Positions 35,984-43,815 of a stretch of DNA of 64,000 bases are shown one piece after another (the stretch's first letter is position 1; each line of letters starts with the position of its first letter). A program made the translations under genes and the position numbers. The stretch is from Streptomyces sp. DG2A-72 (GTDB lineage: Bacteria > Actinomycetota > Actinomycetes > Streptomycetales > Streptomycetaceae). The stretch is taken from contig NZ_JASTLC010000001.1 in the NCBI RefSeq assembly GCF_030499575.1, positions 310,001 through 374,000 on the forward strand. Reading direction: 5' to 3'. The notes beneath the pieces were generated by a model. It did no database searches. It was given only the letters and a program-made list of their open reading frames with translations, and was not told the origin of the DNA.

Positions 35984-36676
35984 GTGCAGAGGTTGGCACT
36001 GTTCGACCTGGACAACACCCTGATCGACCGGCAGCTTGCTTTTTCTGTGTGGGCGGCGGAGTTCGCCGACGAGCGCGAGCTCGGAGGCGGGGCAACACGT
36101 TGGCTGATCACTGCGGACAGGCATGGAGCCCGGCCTCGTGACCAGTTCTTTCACGAGGTGCGGGAACACTTCGCACTGGCAGAACCGGCCGACGAGTTGT
36201 GGGCCTCCTTCCGCGCCCGGATGCCGGACCTGGTGCGGTGTGAGCCGCAGGTGCTCGATGGCCTGTCGCAGTTGCGGGCGTCTGGCTGGCGGGTGGGCAT
36301 CGTCAGCAACGGCATGGCCGACAACCAGCTGATGAAGATCGAACGGTCCGGGCTGGGCGAGCGGGTGGACGCCTGTTGCATCTCCGGCGAGGTCGGCATC
36401 CGCAAGCCGGACGTCCGGATCTTCCAACTGGCCGCTGAACGGTGCGGTCGGGCCTTGGCCGAAGGCGGTTGGATGATCGGCGACAATCCCGAGCATGACA
36501 TCGCGGGCGGCCGTGCCGCCGGGCTGCGGACGATGTGGGTCGGCGGGCAACGCGCCTGGCCCGGAGGCGAGTTGCCCGCTGACGGGACGGTAGTGGACGC
36601 GGCGGCTGCGATCAGTCTTCTGCTGGATGAGTCTTGGCACGGGCAAGACGGTAGGAGTCGGTCCCGGCCTCGATGA
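35984..36676 (+). CDS. HAD-superfamily hydrolase (phosphatase)
   Basis: 230 residues from the GTG at 35984, with GGGAG about 10 bp upstream. Motif I RLALFDLDNTLIDRQ (nucleophile Asp), motif II in VGIVSNGMADN, motif III Lys in GIRKPDVRIF, motif IV IGDNPEHDIAGG. A complete small-molecule phosphatase of the HAD type. The last 20 residues (ESWHGQDGRSRSRPR) come from the neighbouring IS21 sequence, so the natural C-terminus was replaced. The gene lies between the IS21 end repeats and istB, which makes it look like cargo. Confidence 0.88.
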   Translation: MQRLALFDLDNTLIDRQLAFSVWAAEFADERELGGGATRWLITADRHGARPRDQFFHEVREHFALAEPADELWASFRARMPDLVRCEPQVLDGLSQLRASGWRVGIVSNGMADNQLMKIERSGLGERVDACCISGEVGIRKPDVRIFQLAAERCGRALAEGGWMIGDNPEHDIAGGRAAGLRTMWVGGQRAWPGGELPADGTVVDAAAAISLLLDESWHGQDGRSRSRPR

Positions 36677-37380
36677 TGTTGCCGCCGAAGGTGAGCCGGT
36701 CCATGATCGCCGCGCAGAGCCGGGGATCGGTGAAGGTCTTCGTCCATCCTCCGAACGATTCGTTGGAGGCGATGGCCACGGACGCCTTCTCCTCCCGCTC
36801 GGTCAAGACCTGGAACAGCAGTTCGGCGCCGCGGCGGTCGAGTTCCATGTAGCCGAGTTCGTCGATCGCGAGGAGATCGACGCGGCCGTAGCGGGCGATG
36901 GTCTTGGTCAGCTGGCGTTCGTCGGCGGCCTCGACAAGTTCGTTCACGAGCTTGGCGGCCAGCACGTAGCGAACCCGGAAGCCGGCCTCGCGGCCTCCGT
37001 GCCCAGCGCGATGAGCAGGTGGGACTTGCCGGTGCCGGAGTCCCCGATCAGGCAGAGTGGCTCGCCCTTCTTGATCCATTCGCAGGAGGCGAGGGTGTGG
37101 ATCGCGGCCGGGTCGATTTTCGGGTTGGCGTCGAAGCCGAAGTCCCGCAGGGCCTTCTGGCAGGGGAAACCGGCTGCCTTGATCCACCGCTCGGAGCGGC
37201 GGCGGGCCCGGTCGTCACACTCGGCGATCAGCAGCTCGGCGAGAAAGCCGCGATAGGTCATCTGCTCGCGGGCAGCTGCGCTGGCGACGTCGGGGAACTG
37301 GGCCCGGATGGTGGGCAGCCGCAGCATCCGGCAGGCGCTGTCGATGGCGGCGTCGGCGGCCTGCTCGGTCAGACCCCGGT
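36612..37380 (-). pseudogene. istB: IS21-family helper ATPase IstB, frameshifted
   Basis: Two frames together give a full IstB. The N-terminal part (RMLRLPTIRAQFPDVASAAA, YRGFLAELLIAECDDRARRR, Walker A in CLIGDSGTGKSHLLIALG) is in one, and the C-terminal part (FRVRYVLAAKLVNELVEAAD, Walker B in VDLLAIDELGYMELD, SNESFGGWTKTFTDPRLCAA) in another. One frameshift near 36995, between the Walker A and Walker B motifs. IstB would assist IstA in transposition. Confidence 0.9.
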
Positions 37381-37530
37381 GGCGTTGAGCACTCGCGGTG
37401 GTTCTCCCTTGGGACAGGCGGTGGCGGGCCGGTGCCGCAGCAGCGCGTCGTAGGCGGCCATCGACGGCAGCGGCCGGGTGTCGGCGGGCAGCCGGGTCGG
37501 CCTGCGGGCGGTCAGCGAGGTCACTCGTAC
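37369..37530 (-). pseudogene. istA: IS21-family transposase IstA, last codons only
   Basis: The frame ending at 37369 (MAAYDALLRHRPATACPKGE and PPRVLNATGV) overlaps the beginning of istB as IstA genes do. Only about 50 codons remain. The rest of istA has been deleted and DUF5134 sequence follows. Confidence 0.45.
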
Positions 37531-37556
37531 GTGCGTGGCACATCCACGGAATGTAA

Positions 37557-38026
37557 GGAGTTTGTTGAAGATGTCGTAGCCGGAAGACCGCGTTGGCGGT
37601 CTGCGACTGCTCCGCGACATGGCCGAGTTGCGCGGCTTGGTGCACCGCCGGAAGGCCCTCGGCCAGGGTCTCGTGCGAGGAGCCCGCCGTGGAGTGCGTC
37701 ATCCAGGCCATCGCGGCCATCCCGGCCGCGTACGGCAGCCTCCGTATGGCTGCGGCCGGCCACGGCCCTTGGCGGCGGCCGATCGCGGTCAGCGCGAACC
37801 ACAGTGCGGCAGCCGCGAAGAAGGCCGTCTGCGGCGCCTGCGGCAGCATGCGTCCCCAGCTCCACGGCATCACCGCCATGGCCAGGGCCATGTCGGTGTG
37901 CAGGAGATGGTCGATCCGGTCGCGCCGTCCGGAACTCCGTGACAGGACGCCATGCCGCAGCGTGTGGACGGCCCCAGCCGTGAACAGCGCTGTCAGCATG
38001 CGGTACACGACGTCAGGAGCAGTCAT
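37557..38026 (-). pseudogene. DUF5134 membrane protein, C-terminally truncated
   Basis: From the ATG at 38026 (GGGGAGGG upstream) the frame gives about 155 residues with membrane segments: YRMLTALFTAGAVHTLRHGV, DMALAMAVMPWSWGRMLP, TAFFAAAALWFALTAIG, RRLPYAAGMAAMAWMTHST. This is the pattern of DUF5134 (His-rich metal-binding-like integral membrane proteins). Near 37560 it runs in frame into IS21-derived sequence, and the open frame continues through into istB to 36944, so no stop marks the break. Confidence 0.7.
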
Positions 38027-38091
38027 GCCTGTCATGCCCTCCCCGGAGCGGATGGGGTCCCTTCGTAACCGGCCTGTACGGCCTGGTGGCG

Positions 38092-38535
38092 TCAGTCGGT
38101 GGGCCGCGGGGCGCGCAGGTGGGCCCGCTGTGCCAGTTCCTCCTCGGAGACCAGCTCGAGCATGGGCTTGCCCGGCGCGCACATCATTGTCACGGTGAAC
38201 CGGGTTGGCGCATCGGCCAGTGCGTTGCCGTCCTGGTAATGGATGACGTCACCACCCGGCTCCCAGAACGTCCCGCCGGCCTCGACCACGCGCTCGGGCT
38301 CGCCCTCGAGTTCGAAGCGGACCGCGCCCTCGATGACGTACCCGAAGGCCGGCCCCGAGTGGCGGTGCGGAGGCGTTCCCAGGTCTCCGGGCTCCCACTC
38401 GACGAAGATGGTCATCGCCGAGGCACCCTCGGGGATGACGAGCGGCCCGGCGTCCTGCAGCATCTTCGCCGCCGCCTTCCACCCCTGCGACCGTGACTGC
38501 TCGCTCGTCCTGCTCACTGAATGATTGTCCGACAC
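38092..38535 (-). CDS. Cupin-domain protein (copy 2)
   Basis: 147 residues from the GTG at 38535 (GGAGG upstream); nearly identical to copy 1 at 26184, differing mainly at the N-terminus (MSDNHSVSR instead of MSDTDSVSR) and at the last residues. Same cupin metal motifs (PPHRHSGPAFGYVIEGAV). Divergent from the NmrA-like gene; two ECF41-type promoters face away from each other in the intergenic region. Confidence 0.9.
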   Translation of the reverse strand: MSDNHSVSRTSEQSRSQGWKAAAKMLQDAGPLVIPEGASAMTIFVEWEPGDLGTPPHRHSGPAFGYVIEGAVRFELEGEPERVVEAGGTFWEPGGDVIHYQDGNALADAPTRFTVTMMCAPGKPMLELVSEEELAQRAHLRAPRPTD

Positions 38536-38556
38536 TGTGCTGCACCTCCATAGGTC
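38092..38556. repeat. Dispersed duplicate, copy 2 (cupin gene plus leader; copy 1 at 26184-26648)
   Basis: 465 bp, same orientation and length as copy 1. Differences I can see include GCCGCCTT for GCCGTCTT and a changed run around codons 3-5. Confidence 0.9.
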
Positions 38557-38635
38557 ACCGCGCCACCGTGCCCGCACATCGTTCGACGAACGCTGTGATC
38601 GTGTGTTCTGGCCCCATGACCGGTCTCTCAGTGAT

Positions 38636-38662
38636 GACCGAGTGCCCCGTGGATCCGTGACA
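38636..38662 (-). promoter_or_regulatory. ECF41-type promoter for cupin copy 2
   Basis: Minus strand: TGTCACG (38662-38656), 16 bp, GGTC (38639-38636), continuing ATC. The cupin GTG is 101 bp downstream. Confidence 0.8.
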
Positions 38663-38673
38663 CGGCTGAGCAG

Positions 38674-38700
38674 TGTCACAACAACGGCACGAGCCCTGTC
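38674..38700 (+). promoter_or_regulatory. ECF41-type promoter (TGTC class) for nmrA-like gene 1
   Basis: TGTCACA (38674-38680), 16 bp, TGTC (38697-38700). The gene start is 97 bp downstream. The -35 elements of this promoter and of the divergent cupin promoter are 11 bp apart, back to back. Confidence 0.75.
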
Positions 38701-38796
38701 GTAGGTGTGGTGGGTTGGTGGCTGACTTCACCATCACCGTCACCGTCAAGAAGGCACCAGTGGGGTCACCGAAACCCCCGACAGGAAGAGACCCAG

Positions 38797-39537
38797 ATGA
38801 GAGTCGTTGTTGCGGGAGCCACCGGGCGGATCGGCTCCAGGACTGTGGCCAGGCTCCGGGATCATGGTGTGGAGGTTGTGCTTGTGTCACGCGGTGGTGG
38901 CGTCGACGTCACGACCGGGGAGGGGCTCACCCGGGCCCTGCGCGGCGCCGACGTCGTGGTGGACGTCACCGACGCGCCATCCCGTGGGCAGCTGGCGAGC
39001 CTGGAGTTCTTCGGCACCGCGACCGGCAACCTGCTGGAGGCCGCCGCATCGGCGGGCGTCGAACATCACGTGGTCCTGTCCGTCGTGGGGGCCGAGCGTC
39101 TGCGGGCGGGGTACTTCCGTGCGAAGGCGCTGCAGGAGGAACAGGTGCGGCGTTCGCCGATTCCCCATTCCGTCGTGCGCGCCACGCCGTTCTTCGAGTC
39201 GGTGGAGTACATGTCGCGCCCCGCGACGTACGGAGACGTCGTGCATGTTGCGCCCGTGCTGACGCGTCCCGTGTCGGCGGACGATGTGGCCGCTGCGATC
39301 GCTCATGTCGCCGTGGGGGTACCGCTGTTCGGCACTCTCGAGGTCGCCGGCCCGGAGGAACACCGTCTCGACGACCTCACCGCGAAGCTGCTGGCCGCGC
39401 GGGGCGACATGCGTGAGGTGGTCGCCGATACACACGCCCCCTTCTTCGGTGCGGAGGTCGGGGAGCGGACGCTGCTTCCCGCGCCGGACGCCCACTTGGG
39501 GCACGAAACGTTCGCCCAGTGGCTCGCCCGGCGGTGA
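38797..39537 (+). CDS. NmrA-like NAD(P)-binding protein (epimerase/dehydratase fold), copy 1
   Basis: 246 residues from the ATG at 38797 (AGGAAGAG upstream). Rossmann motif VVVAGATGRIGSRTVARL at the N-terminus, then VVDVTDAPSRG, HHVVLSVVGAERLRAGYFRA with a Tyr/Lys arrangement of the atypical SDR/NmrA class, and a C-terminal domain ending FAQWLARR. Such proteins bind NAD(P)(H) and act as redox sensors or reductases. Paralogue at 45719. Preceded by an ECF41-type promoter; epimerases are one of the three classic ECF41 partner families. Confidence 0.9.
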   Translation: MRVVVAGATGRIGSRTVARLRDHGVEVVLVSRGGGVDVTTGEGLTRALRGADVVVDVTDAPSRGQLASLEFFGTATGNLLEAAASAGVEHHVVLSVVGAERLRAGYFRAKALQEEQVRRSPIPHSVVRATPFFESVEYMSRPATYGDVVHVAPVLTRPVSADDVAAAIAHVAVGVPLFGTLEVAGPEEHRLDDLTAKLLAARGDMREVVADTHAPFFGAEVGERTLLPAPDAHLGHETFAQWLARR

Positions 39538-39649
39538 CCCCTCCATGTGATGCGCGCCTTACGGCGCACACACTGCCGGCGGGCACCGGAAGCACGTCCG
39601 CGTCCGCAGCCGGCCCCTCCCCTCCCCACGCCCTGACAGGAAGGCTGCC

Positions 39650-41043
39650 ATGAGTGATCCGGACCGGCCCGCAGAGCTCTCCGCGACGAGTGAGCTCGAC
39701 CAGCTACCCGACCGTGACGCCGAGGAGACCGCGGAATGGCAGGCATCACTCGATGCCGTCATGAGGAATGCCGGGCCAGAACGGGCGGTGTACCTGCTGC
39801 GACGTGTGCACGAGTACGCGGCCAGGTCCGGGATGACCTTGCCCGGGCTTCTGTCCTCGGACTACATCAACACGATCCCTGCGGCCTCGCAGCCGACCTT
39901 TCCCGGTGACATCGCCATGGAGTCCCGGATCACCGCGCTGAACCGGTGGAACGCGGCGGCGATGGTGACGCGCGGCTCGCGCCTGGGCCTTGGCGGTCAT
40001 ATCTCCACCTACGCGTCGGCGGCGTGGCTCTACGAGATCGGGTTCAACCACTTCTTCAAGGGCAAGGAGGGGGATGGCTCAGGCGACCAGCTGTACCTGC
40101 AGGGGCATGCCTCGCCGGGTATCTACGCCCGCGTGTTCCTCGATGGGCGCCTGAACGAGGAACAGTTGGACGCCTTCCGGCGTGAGGCCGGCGGCCACGG
40201 ACTGCCGTCCTACCCCCACCCCCGGCGTCTGCCGTGGCTGTGGGAGTTCCCGACCGTGTCCATGGGCCTCGGCCCGCTCACGGCCATCTACCAGGCCCGG
40301 TTCAACCGCTATCTGCACGCCCGGGGCATCAAGGACACCTCCGCATCGCGGGTCTGGGCCTTCCTCGGGGACGGGGAGATGGACGAGCCCGAGTCGATGG
40401 CCGCCCTGGCGCTCGCCGCCCGTGAGGGTCTGGACAACCTCACCTTCGTCGTCAACTGCAACCTGCAGCGCCTGGACGGCCCGGTACGGTCGAACTCCAA
40501 GATCGTTCAGGAGCTCGAGACTCGGTTCCGCGGCGCCGGCTGGAACGTGGTCAAGTCCCTGTGGGGCAAGGCCTGGGACCCGGTGCTGCAGCAGGACACC
40601 ACCGGCGAGCTCGTGAAGCGCCTCGGCGAGGTGCCCGACGCGCAGATGCAGACGTACGCGGCACGGGACGCCGCCTACATACGCAAGCACTTCTTCACCG
40701 GCGACGCTCTCTCCGGCATCGCCGCCGGACTGAGCGACGCCCAACTGGTGGAGATGTTCGAGAACTCGCGCGGCGGGCACGAACCGCTCAAGGTCTACGC
40801 CGCCTACCGGGCCGCCCTCGAACACCGCGGGAAACCCACCGTCGTCCTCGCCCAGACGGTGAAGGGGCACACGCTGGGACCGGACTTCGAGTCACGCAAC
40901 GCCAACCACCAGATGAAGAAGCTCACGATGGCGCAGTTCCGTCAGATGCGCGACGTTCTGGAGCTTCCCATCCCGGACAGCGCGCTGAGCGGCGACCTGG
41001 TGCCGTACTGGCACCCCGGTGAGGATTCGCCGGAGGTGCAGTA
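39650..41043 (+). pseudogene. aceE: Pyruvate dehydrogenase E1 component (AceE), C-terminally truncated
   Basis: The ATG at 39650 opens about 464 codons of the homodimeric E1 type: LLSSDYINTIPAASQPTFPG, GGHISTYASAAWLYEIGFNH, QGHASPGIYARVFLDGRLNE, the ThDP motif FLGDGEMDEPESMAALALAA and NCNLQRLDGPVRSNSKIVQ. The sequence stops at WHPGEDSPEVQYLR, about half the usual 890-920 residues, and in the next bases passes into the C-terminal part of an ECF41 sigma gene. The pyrimidine-binding and C-terminal transketolase domains are missing, so it cannot be active. It may be cotranscribed with the NmrA-like gene. Confidence 0.9.
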
Positions 41044-41318
41044 CCTACGTGACCGGCGACGTCGTCAGTTACTCCGACGGCGGCGGAGTGCGCGGCGCGT
41101 CGAAGATTCCGGTCATCGGACATCCGCACGTCTCCAAGTACCTCGTGGCCTTCGCTCCCCGGTTCTGGCCCCAGATGGACATTCGGTGGGTCGAGGCCAA
41201 TGGACGACCGGCTGTTCTTGTCTCTGATGAATCCGGCCAAGCTGTTGCCCTACGTGACGTCCTTGAGCGACTGAACGCCCAGCGCGTCAGTCGGGGAACC
41301 TGCGCGGCCCTGGAGTGA
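41040..41318 (+). pseudogene. ECF41-type sigma factor, C-terminal (SnoaL-like) fragment
   Basis: In a frame different from aceE the sequence reads YVTGDVVSYSDGGGVRGASK, IPVIGHPHVSKYLVAFAPRF, DIRWVEANGRPAVLVSDESG. This is the C-terminal regulatory extension of SigJ/ECF41 sigma factors, including the DGGG(K) signature (here DGGGV). No sigma region 2 or 4 is present. It ends 11 bp before an ECF41-type promoter. Compare the whole-length homologue at 55784, which has VTGRARVAKMATYQKL at the same position. Confidence 0.75.
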
Positions 41319-41329
41319 GGTGCCGGCTG

Positions 41330-41356
41330 TGTCACGAGAGAGGTGACTTGCCGGTC
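41330..41356 (+). promoter_or_regulatory. ECF41-type promoter for the Ohr-like gene
   Basis: TGTCACG (41330-41336), 16 bp, GGTC (41353-41356), continuing AACTAGC. A small leader ORF starts 50 bp and the Ohr gene 226 bp downstream. Confidence 0.8.
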
Positions 41357-41405
41357 AACTAGCTATCCGGAACCCAAGGTCTCTCCAAGATGAAGGACAC
41401 ACCAC

Positions 41406-41585
41406 ATGACGAATGTCATGAGCGGCACGGTGGCCCCCGCCTGCGGATGGGGGTATTCCCCGACCCGCCAGGCAAAGACGCCTGCAGAGGCCGGCCCCTC
41501 ACCTTCCACCGCGTTGCCCGCTCCGTGCGTGCCTGCCGGGTGCTGCCGGGGCGGATACCGCGGCGACGCCGGAGTCATGCTGTGA
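41406..41585 (+). CDS. Possible leader ORF (59 codons) coupled to ohr
   Basis: ATG at 41406 with AAGGA upstream, reading MTNVMSGTVAPACGWGYSPT and then a Cys/Pro/Gly-rich sequence to the TGA at 41583-41585, which overlaps the GTG start of the Ohr gene. No known family. The overlap and the Cys content (four Cys) make it a candidate coupled or sensing leader peptide, but it could equally be chance. Confidence 0.35.
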   Translation: MTNVMSGTVAPACGWGYSPTRQAKTPAEAGPSPSTALPAPCVPAGCCRGGYRGDAGVML

Positions 41586-42079
41586 ACGACCAGATCAAGT
41601 TGCCCAATCTGTCCACCGACAAGGACTTCGACGGGGATTCCTTCTCCCCCATCTACTCCACGACTGTGACCGTCAGCGGCGGTATGGCCGGCCACGGGCG
41701 AGCCTCGGGGATTGCACGGTCGGACGACGGGGCCCTGGACCTCAGCCTGCGCATGCCCGCCGAACTCGGAGGGGACGGCCAGGGAACCAACCCCGAGCAG
41801 TTGTTCGCCGCCAGTTTCGCGGCCTGCTTCCACGGGGCCCTGAGCCTGGTGGCGCGGCAGGAGGCACTCGATCCTGCCGCGATCTCCGTAGAAGCCACCG
41901 TGGCGTTCGGGCGGGATCCGGGAGACGGCGGCTATCTGCTCCGTGTCGACCTGGTGGTCAAGTGGCCAGGTGTCACTCCGGAGATCGCCGCTCCCCTCCT
42001 GGAGAAGGCCGACGCATTGTGCCCCTACGCGAAGATGGCCTCGCAGGGAACGCCGACCACCATCACGTTGGCTCCCTAG
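41582..42079 (+). CDS. Ohr/OsmC-family organic hydroperoxide resistance protein
   Basis: 165 residues from the GTG at 41582. The OsmC fold with both Ohr cysteines: TNPEQLFAASFAACFHGALS and ALCPYAKMASQG. Arg and Glu of the Ohr active site are plausible (SGIARSDD, QLFAAS). Ohr proteins reduce organic hydroperoxides with lipoyl or thiol donors. It has an extended N-terminus (NDQIKLPNLSTDKDFDGD). Located behind an ECF41-type promoter and between other redox genes, consistent with a peroxide/electrophile stress role. Confidence 0.88.
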   Translation: MNDQIKLPNLSTDKDFDGDSFSPIYSTTVTVSGGMAGHGRASGIARSDDGALDLSLRMPAELGGDGQGTNPEQLFAASFAACFHGALSLVARQEALDPAAISVEATVAFGRDPGDGGYLLRVDLVVKWPGVTPEIAAPLLEKADALCPYAKMASQGTPTTITLAP

Positions 42080-42144
42080 GGGCAGCTGCCGTGTGCCGCC
42101 ACTCGGTGGCACACGGCGCTTCCCGGGCCGTTCACACACGCACG

Positions 42145-42516
42145 GTGTCGATTCGTGAGGGCGAGCGTCTTGCCCGCTCCATCGCGGTCGGGCCGCACAC
42201 CATCACAGCAGACGAGCCCGAGCCCATCAGCTTGGATACGGGGCCCACACCGGGAGAGCTGCTCCTGGCCGCGCTCGGATCGTGCACACGCGCACAAATA
42301 GTCAAGAACATCAGGCCGGCCGGCGACCTGGAGCCGGCCCAGATAGAGCGCCTGCTGGAGGTGGCAGGCCGCTGCCCGGTGCATCGCCTTCTCACCGGAG
42401 ACGCATCGGTGGTCACCGTACCCACCCCACGCTTCTCACGGCGAGGGGAACCACAGGTCGGCGTCGGCAGCCTCTTCCTTGCCGATGGTGAACACGGCGA
42501 TGTCCCGCTTGTGTGA
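42145..42516 (+). pseudogene. OsmC-family protein with internal deletion
   Basis: The frame carries GPHTITADEPEPISLDTGPT, PGELLLAALGSCT, which is the N-terminal half of an OsmC protein, and continues directly to IERLLEVAGRCPVHRLLTGD, which is the C-terminal half. The central strands and helix between the two cysteines (about 40 residues) are missing, in frame. Both Cys remain, but the fold would be disrupted. Its 3' end overlaps the convergent ferredoxin gene by about 80 bp, so the original C-terminus is altered too. Confidence 0.7.
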
Positions 42517-42825
42517 ACTCTGCGGGGACAACTCAGCGACGAGACGGTGGTCGCCATGGGTGACCGCACGTACCTCCTGCCGCGGGGAAGGCTGCTCGAA
42601 GTACTCCGCGTTGATGGACCGGTAGTGCACCCAGTACTGCGGGAGGTCGTCCTCGTAGAAGATGGCCTCCACCGGGCAGATCGGCTCGCACGCGTGGCAG
42701 TCGACGCACTCGGAGGGGTTGATGTAGAGCATCCGCTCGCCCTCATAGATGCAGTCCACCGGGCATTCCAACACGCAGGCCCTGTCCTTGACGTCGACAC
42801 AGGGCTGCGCAATGACGTACGTCAT
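42436..42825 (-). CDS. fdxA: 7Fe ferredoxin (FdxA type) with extended C-terminus
   Basis: 129 residues from the ATG at 42825 (AAGGAGGAG upstream). Fe-S motifs: PCVDVKDRACVLECPVDCIY for the first cluster and CVDCHACEPICPVEAIFYED for the second, typical of the mycobacterial/Streptomyces 7Fe ferredoxin. The usual protein ends near residue 105; here about 20 further residues (HKRDIAVFTIGKEEAADADL) come from overlap with the OsmC remnant. It transfers electrons to oxidoreductases and P450s. A disrupted ferredoxin reductase gene lies divergently. Confidence 0.9.
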   Translation of the reverse strand: MTYVIAQPCVDVKDRACVLECPVDCIYEGERMLYINPSECVDCHACEPICPVEAIFYEDDLPQYWVHYRSINAEYFEQPSPRQEVRAVTHGDHRLVAELSPQSSHKRDIAVFTIGKEEAADADLWFPSP

Positions 42826-42897
42826 CTTCTCCTCCTTCGCCACCGGCGGAGACGTTCACAGGGGCTGACCGGTGCAGCCCATCCGGCTATCCGGTAT

Positions 42898-42924
42898 GAC
42901 CAAGGAACCTGTGACGGTGTGACA
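42898..42924 (-). promoter_or_regulatory. ECF41-type promoter for the ferredoxin gene
   Basis: Minus strand: TGTCACA (42924-42918), 16 bp, GGTC (42901-42898), continuing ATACCGG. The ATG is 73 bp downstream. Confidence 0.85.
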
Positions 42925-43617
42925 ACCGGGCCGAACGGTCTGCCCGCGGGCAAGACGGCGGAGGCAGGCGACGGACGCCGTGTGCCCTACGCCAAGCTCC
43001 TGGCCACCGGCTCGTCCCCGCGTCGGCTGTCCGTTCCCGGCGCGGATCTCGGCAAGGTTCTGTACCCGCGACGCGTGAGAGACAGTGAACGGCTCAAGGA
43101 CCCCTTCACCGAGGGAGCCAGGAATCGTCGTGATCGGCGGCGGATGGATCGGCCTCGAGACCGCCGAGGCCGCCCGGATGGCCGGAGCGGAAGTGACGGT
43201 GCTCGAGCACTCGGAGCTGCCGCTGACGAACGTCCTCGGGCGTAAGGATGTGCGCCCCCGTACGCAGGTCGAGCGCATCGCCGGAAGCCGCGGCCGCGTG
43301 GACGGCGTAGTGCTCGCCGATGGCAGCCACCTGGCCGCGGACGCCGTGGTCGTGGGCATCACGCCTACTGTCCAACTCGCGCAGGAAGCGGGCTTGGAGG
43401 TGCGCAGCGGCATTGTCACCGACGAGCATCTGCAGACCTCGGTGGCCGGCATCTACGCCGCGGGCGATGTCGCCAACGCCTGCCATCCGCGGCAAACCGC
43501 GTTCTTGCGGCGATGAACGTGAATGTGTGGGACGTCATCGACTCGATCCGTTCCTTGATCGAATCCGGGTCCGATGTCGACGACGCCCTCCTCGCCGATC
43601 CCGGGGCCCCTGGACAG
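42925..43617 (+). pseudogene. FAD-dependent ferredoxin reductase, multiply disrupted
   Basis: Pieces in several frames: GRRVPYAKLLATGSSPRRLS (FAD region), then IVVIGGGWIGLETAEAARMA (NAD(P)-binding motif), an internal gap after VLEHSELPL, then GVVLADGSHLAADAVVVGIT and VAGIYAAGDVANACHPRQT (second FAD motif), and finally MNVNVWDVIDSIRSLIESGS, the typical C-terminal signature of this family. The N-terminus is missing, and frameshifts or deletions occur near 43120, 43225 and 43505. It was the natural partner of the divergent ferredoxin. Confidence 0.8.
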
Positions 43618-43754
43618 CCTCCTCCCCTGACGCTCCGCCCGCACAGGTGGCGGGCGACGACATGGCACCACGGGCTGTCCTCGCCTCTCGCGCCCGCGCT
43701 GGGGCTCGCGTCAGTACTCGGCGGGTGTCCGGGACGGGGAGTTCGCGTCGCGCG

Positions 43755-43781
43755 TGTCACAACGCCCTTGGTCATCCGGTC
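43755..43781 (+). promoter_or_regulatory. ECF41-type promoter for the flavoprotein gene
   Basis: TGTCACA (43755-43761), 16 bp, GGTC (43778-43781), continuing GTAGTG. The GTG start is 35 bp downstream, a good distance for initiation. Confidence 0.85.
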
Positions 43782-43815
43782 GTAGTGGGTGACGACCACA
43801 ACGATCGGAGCAATC

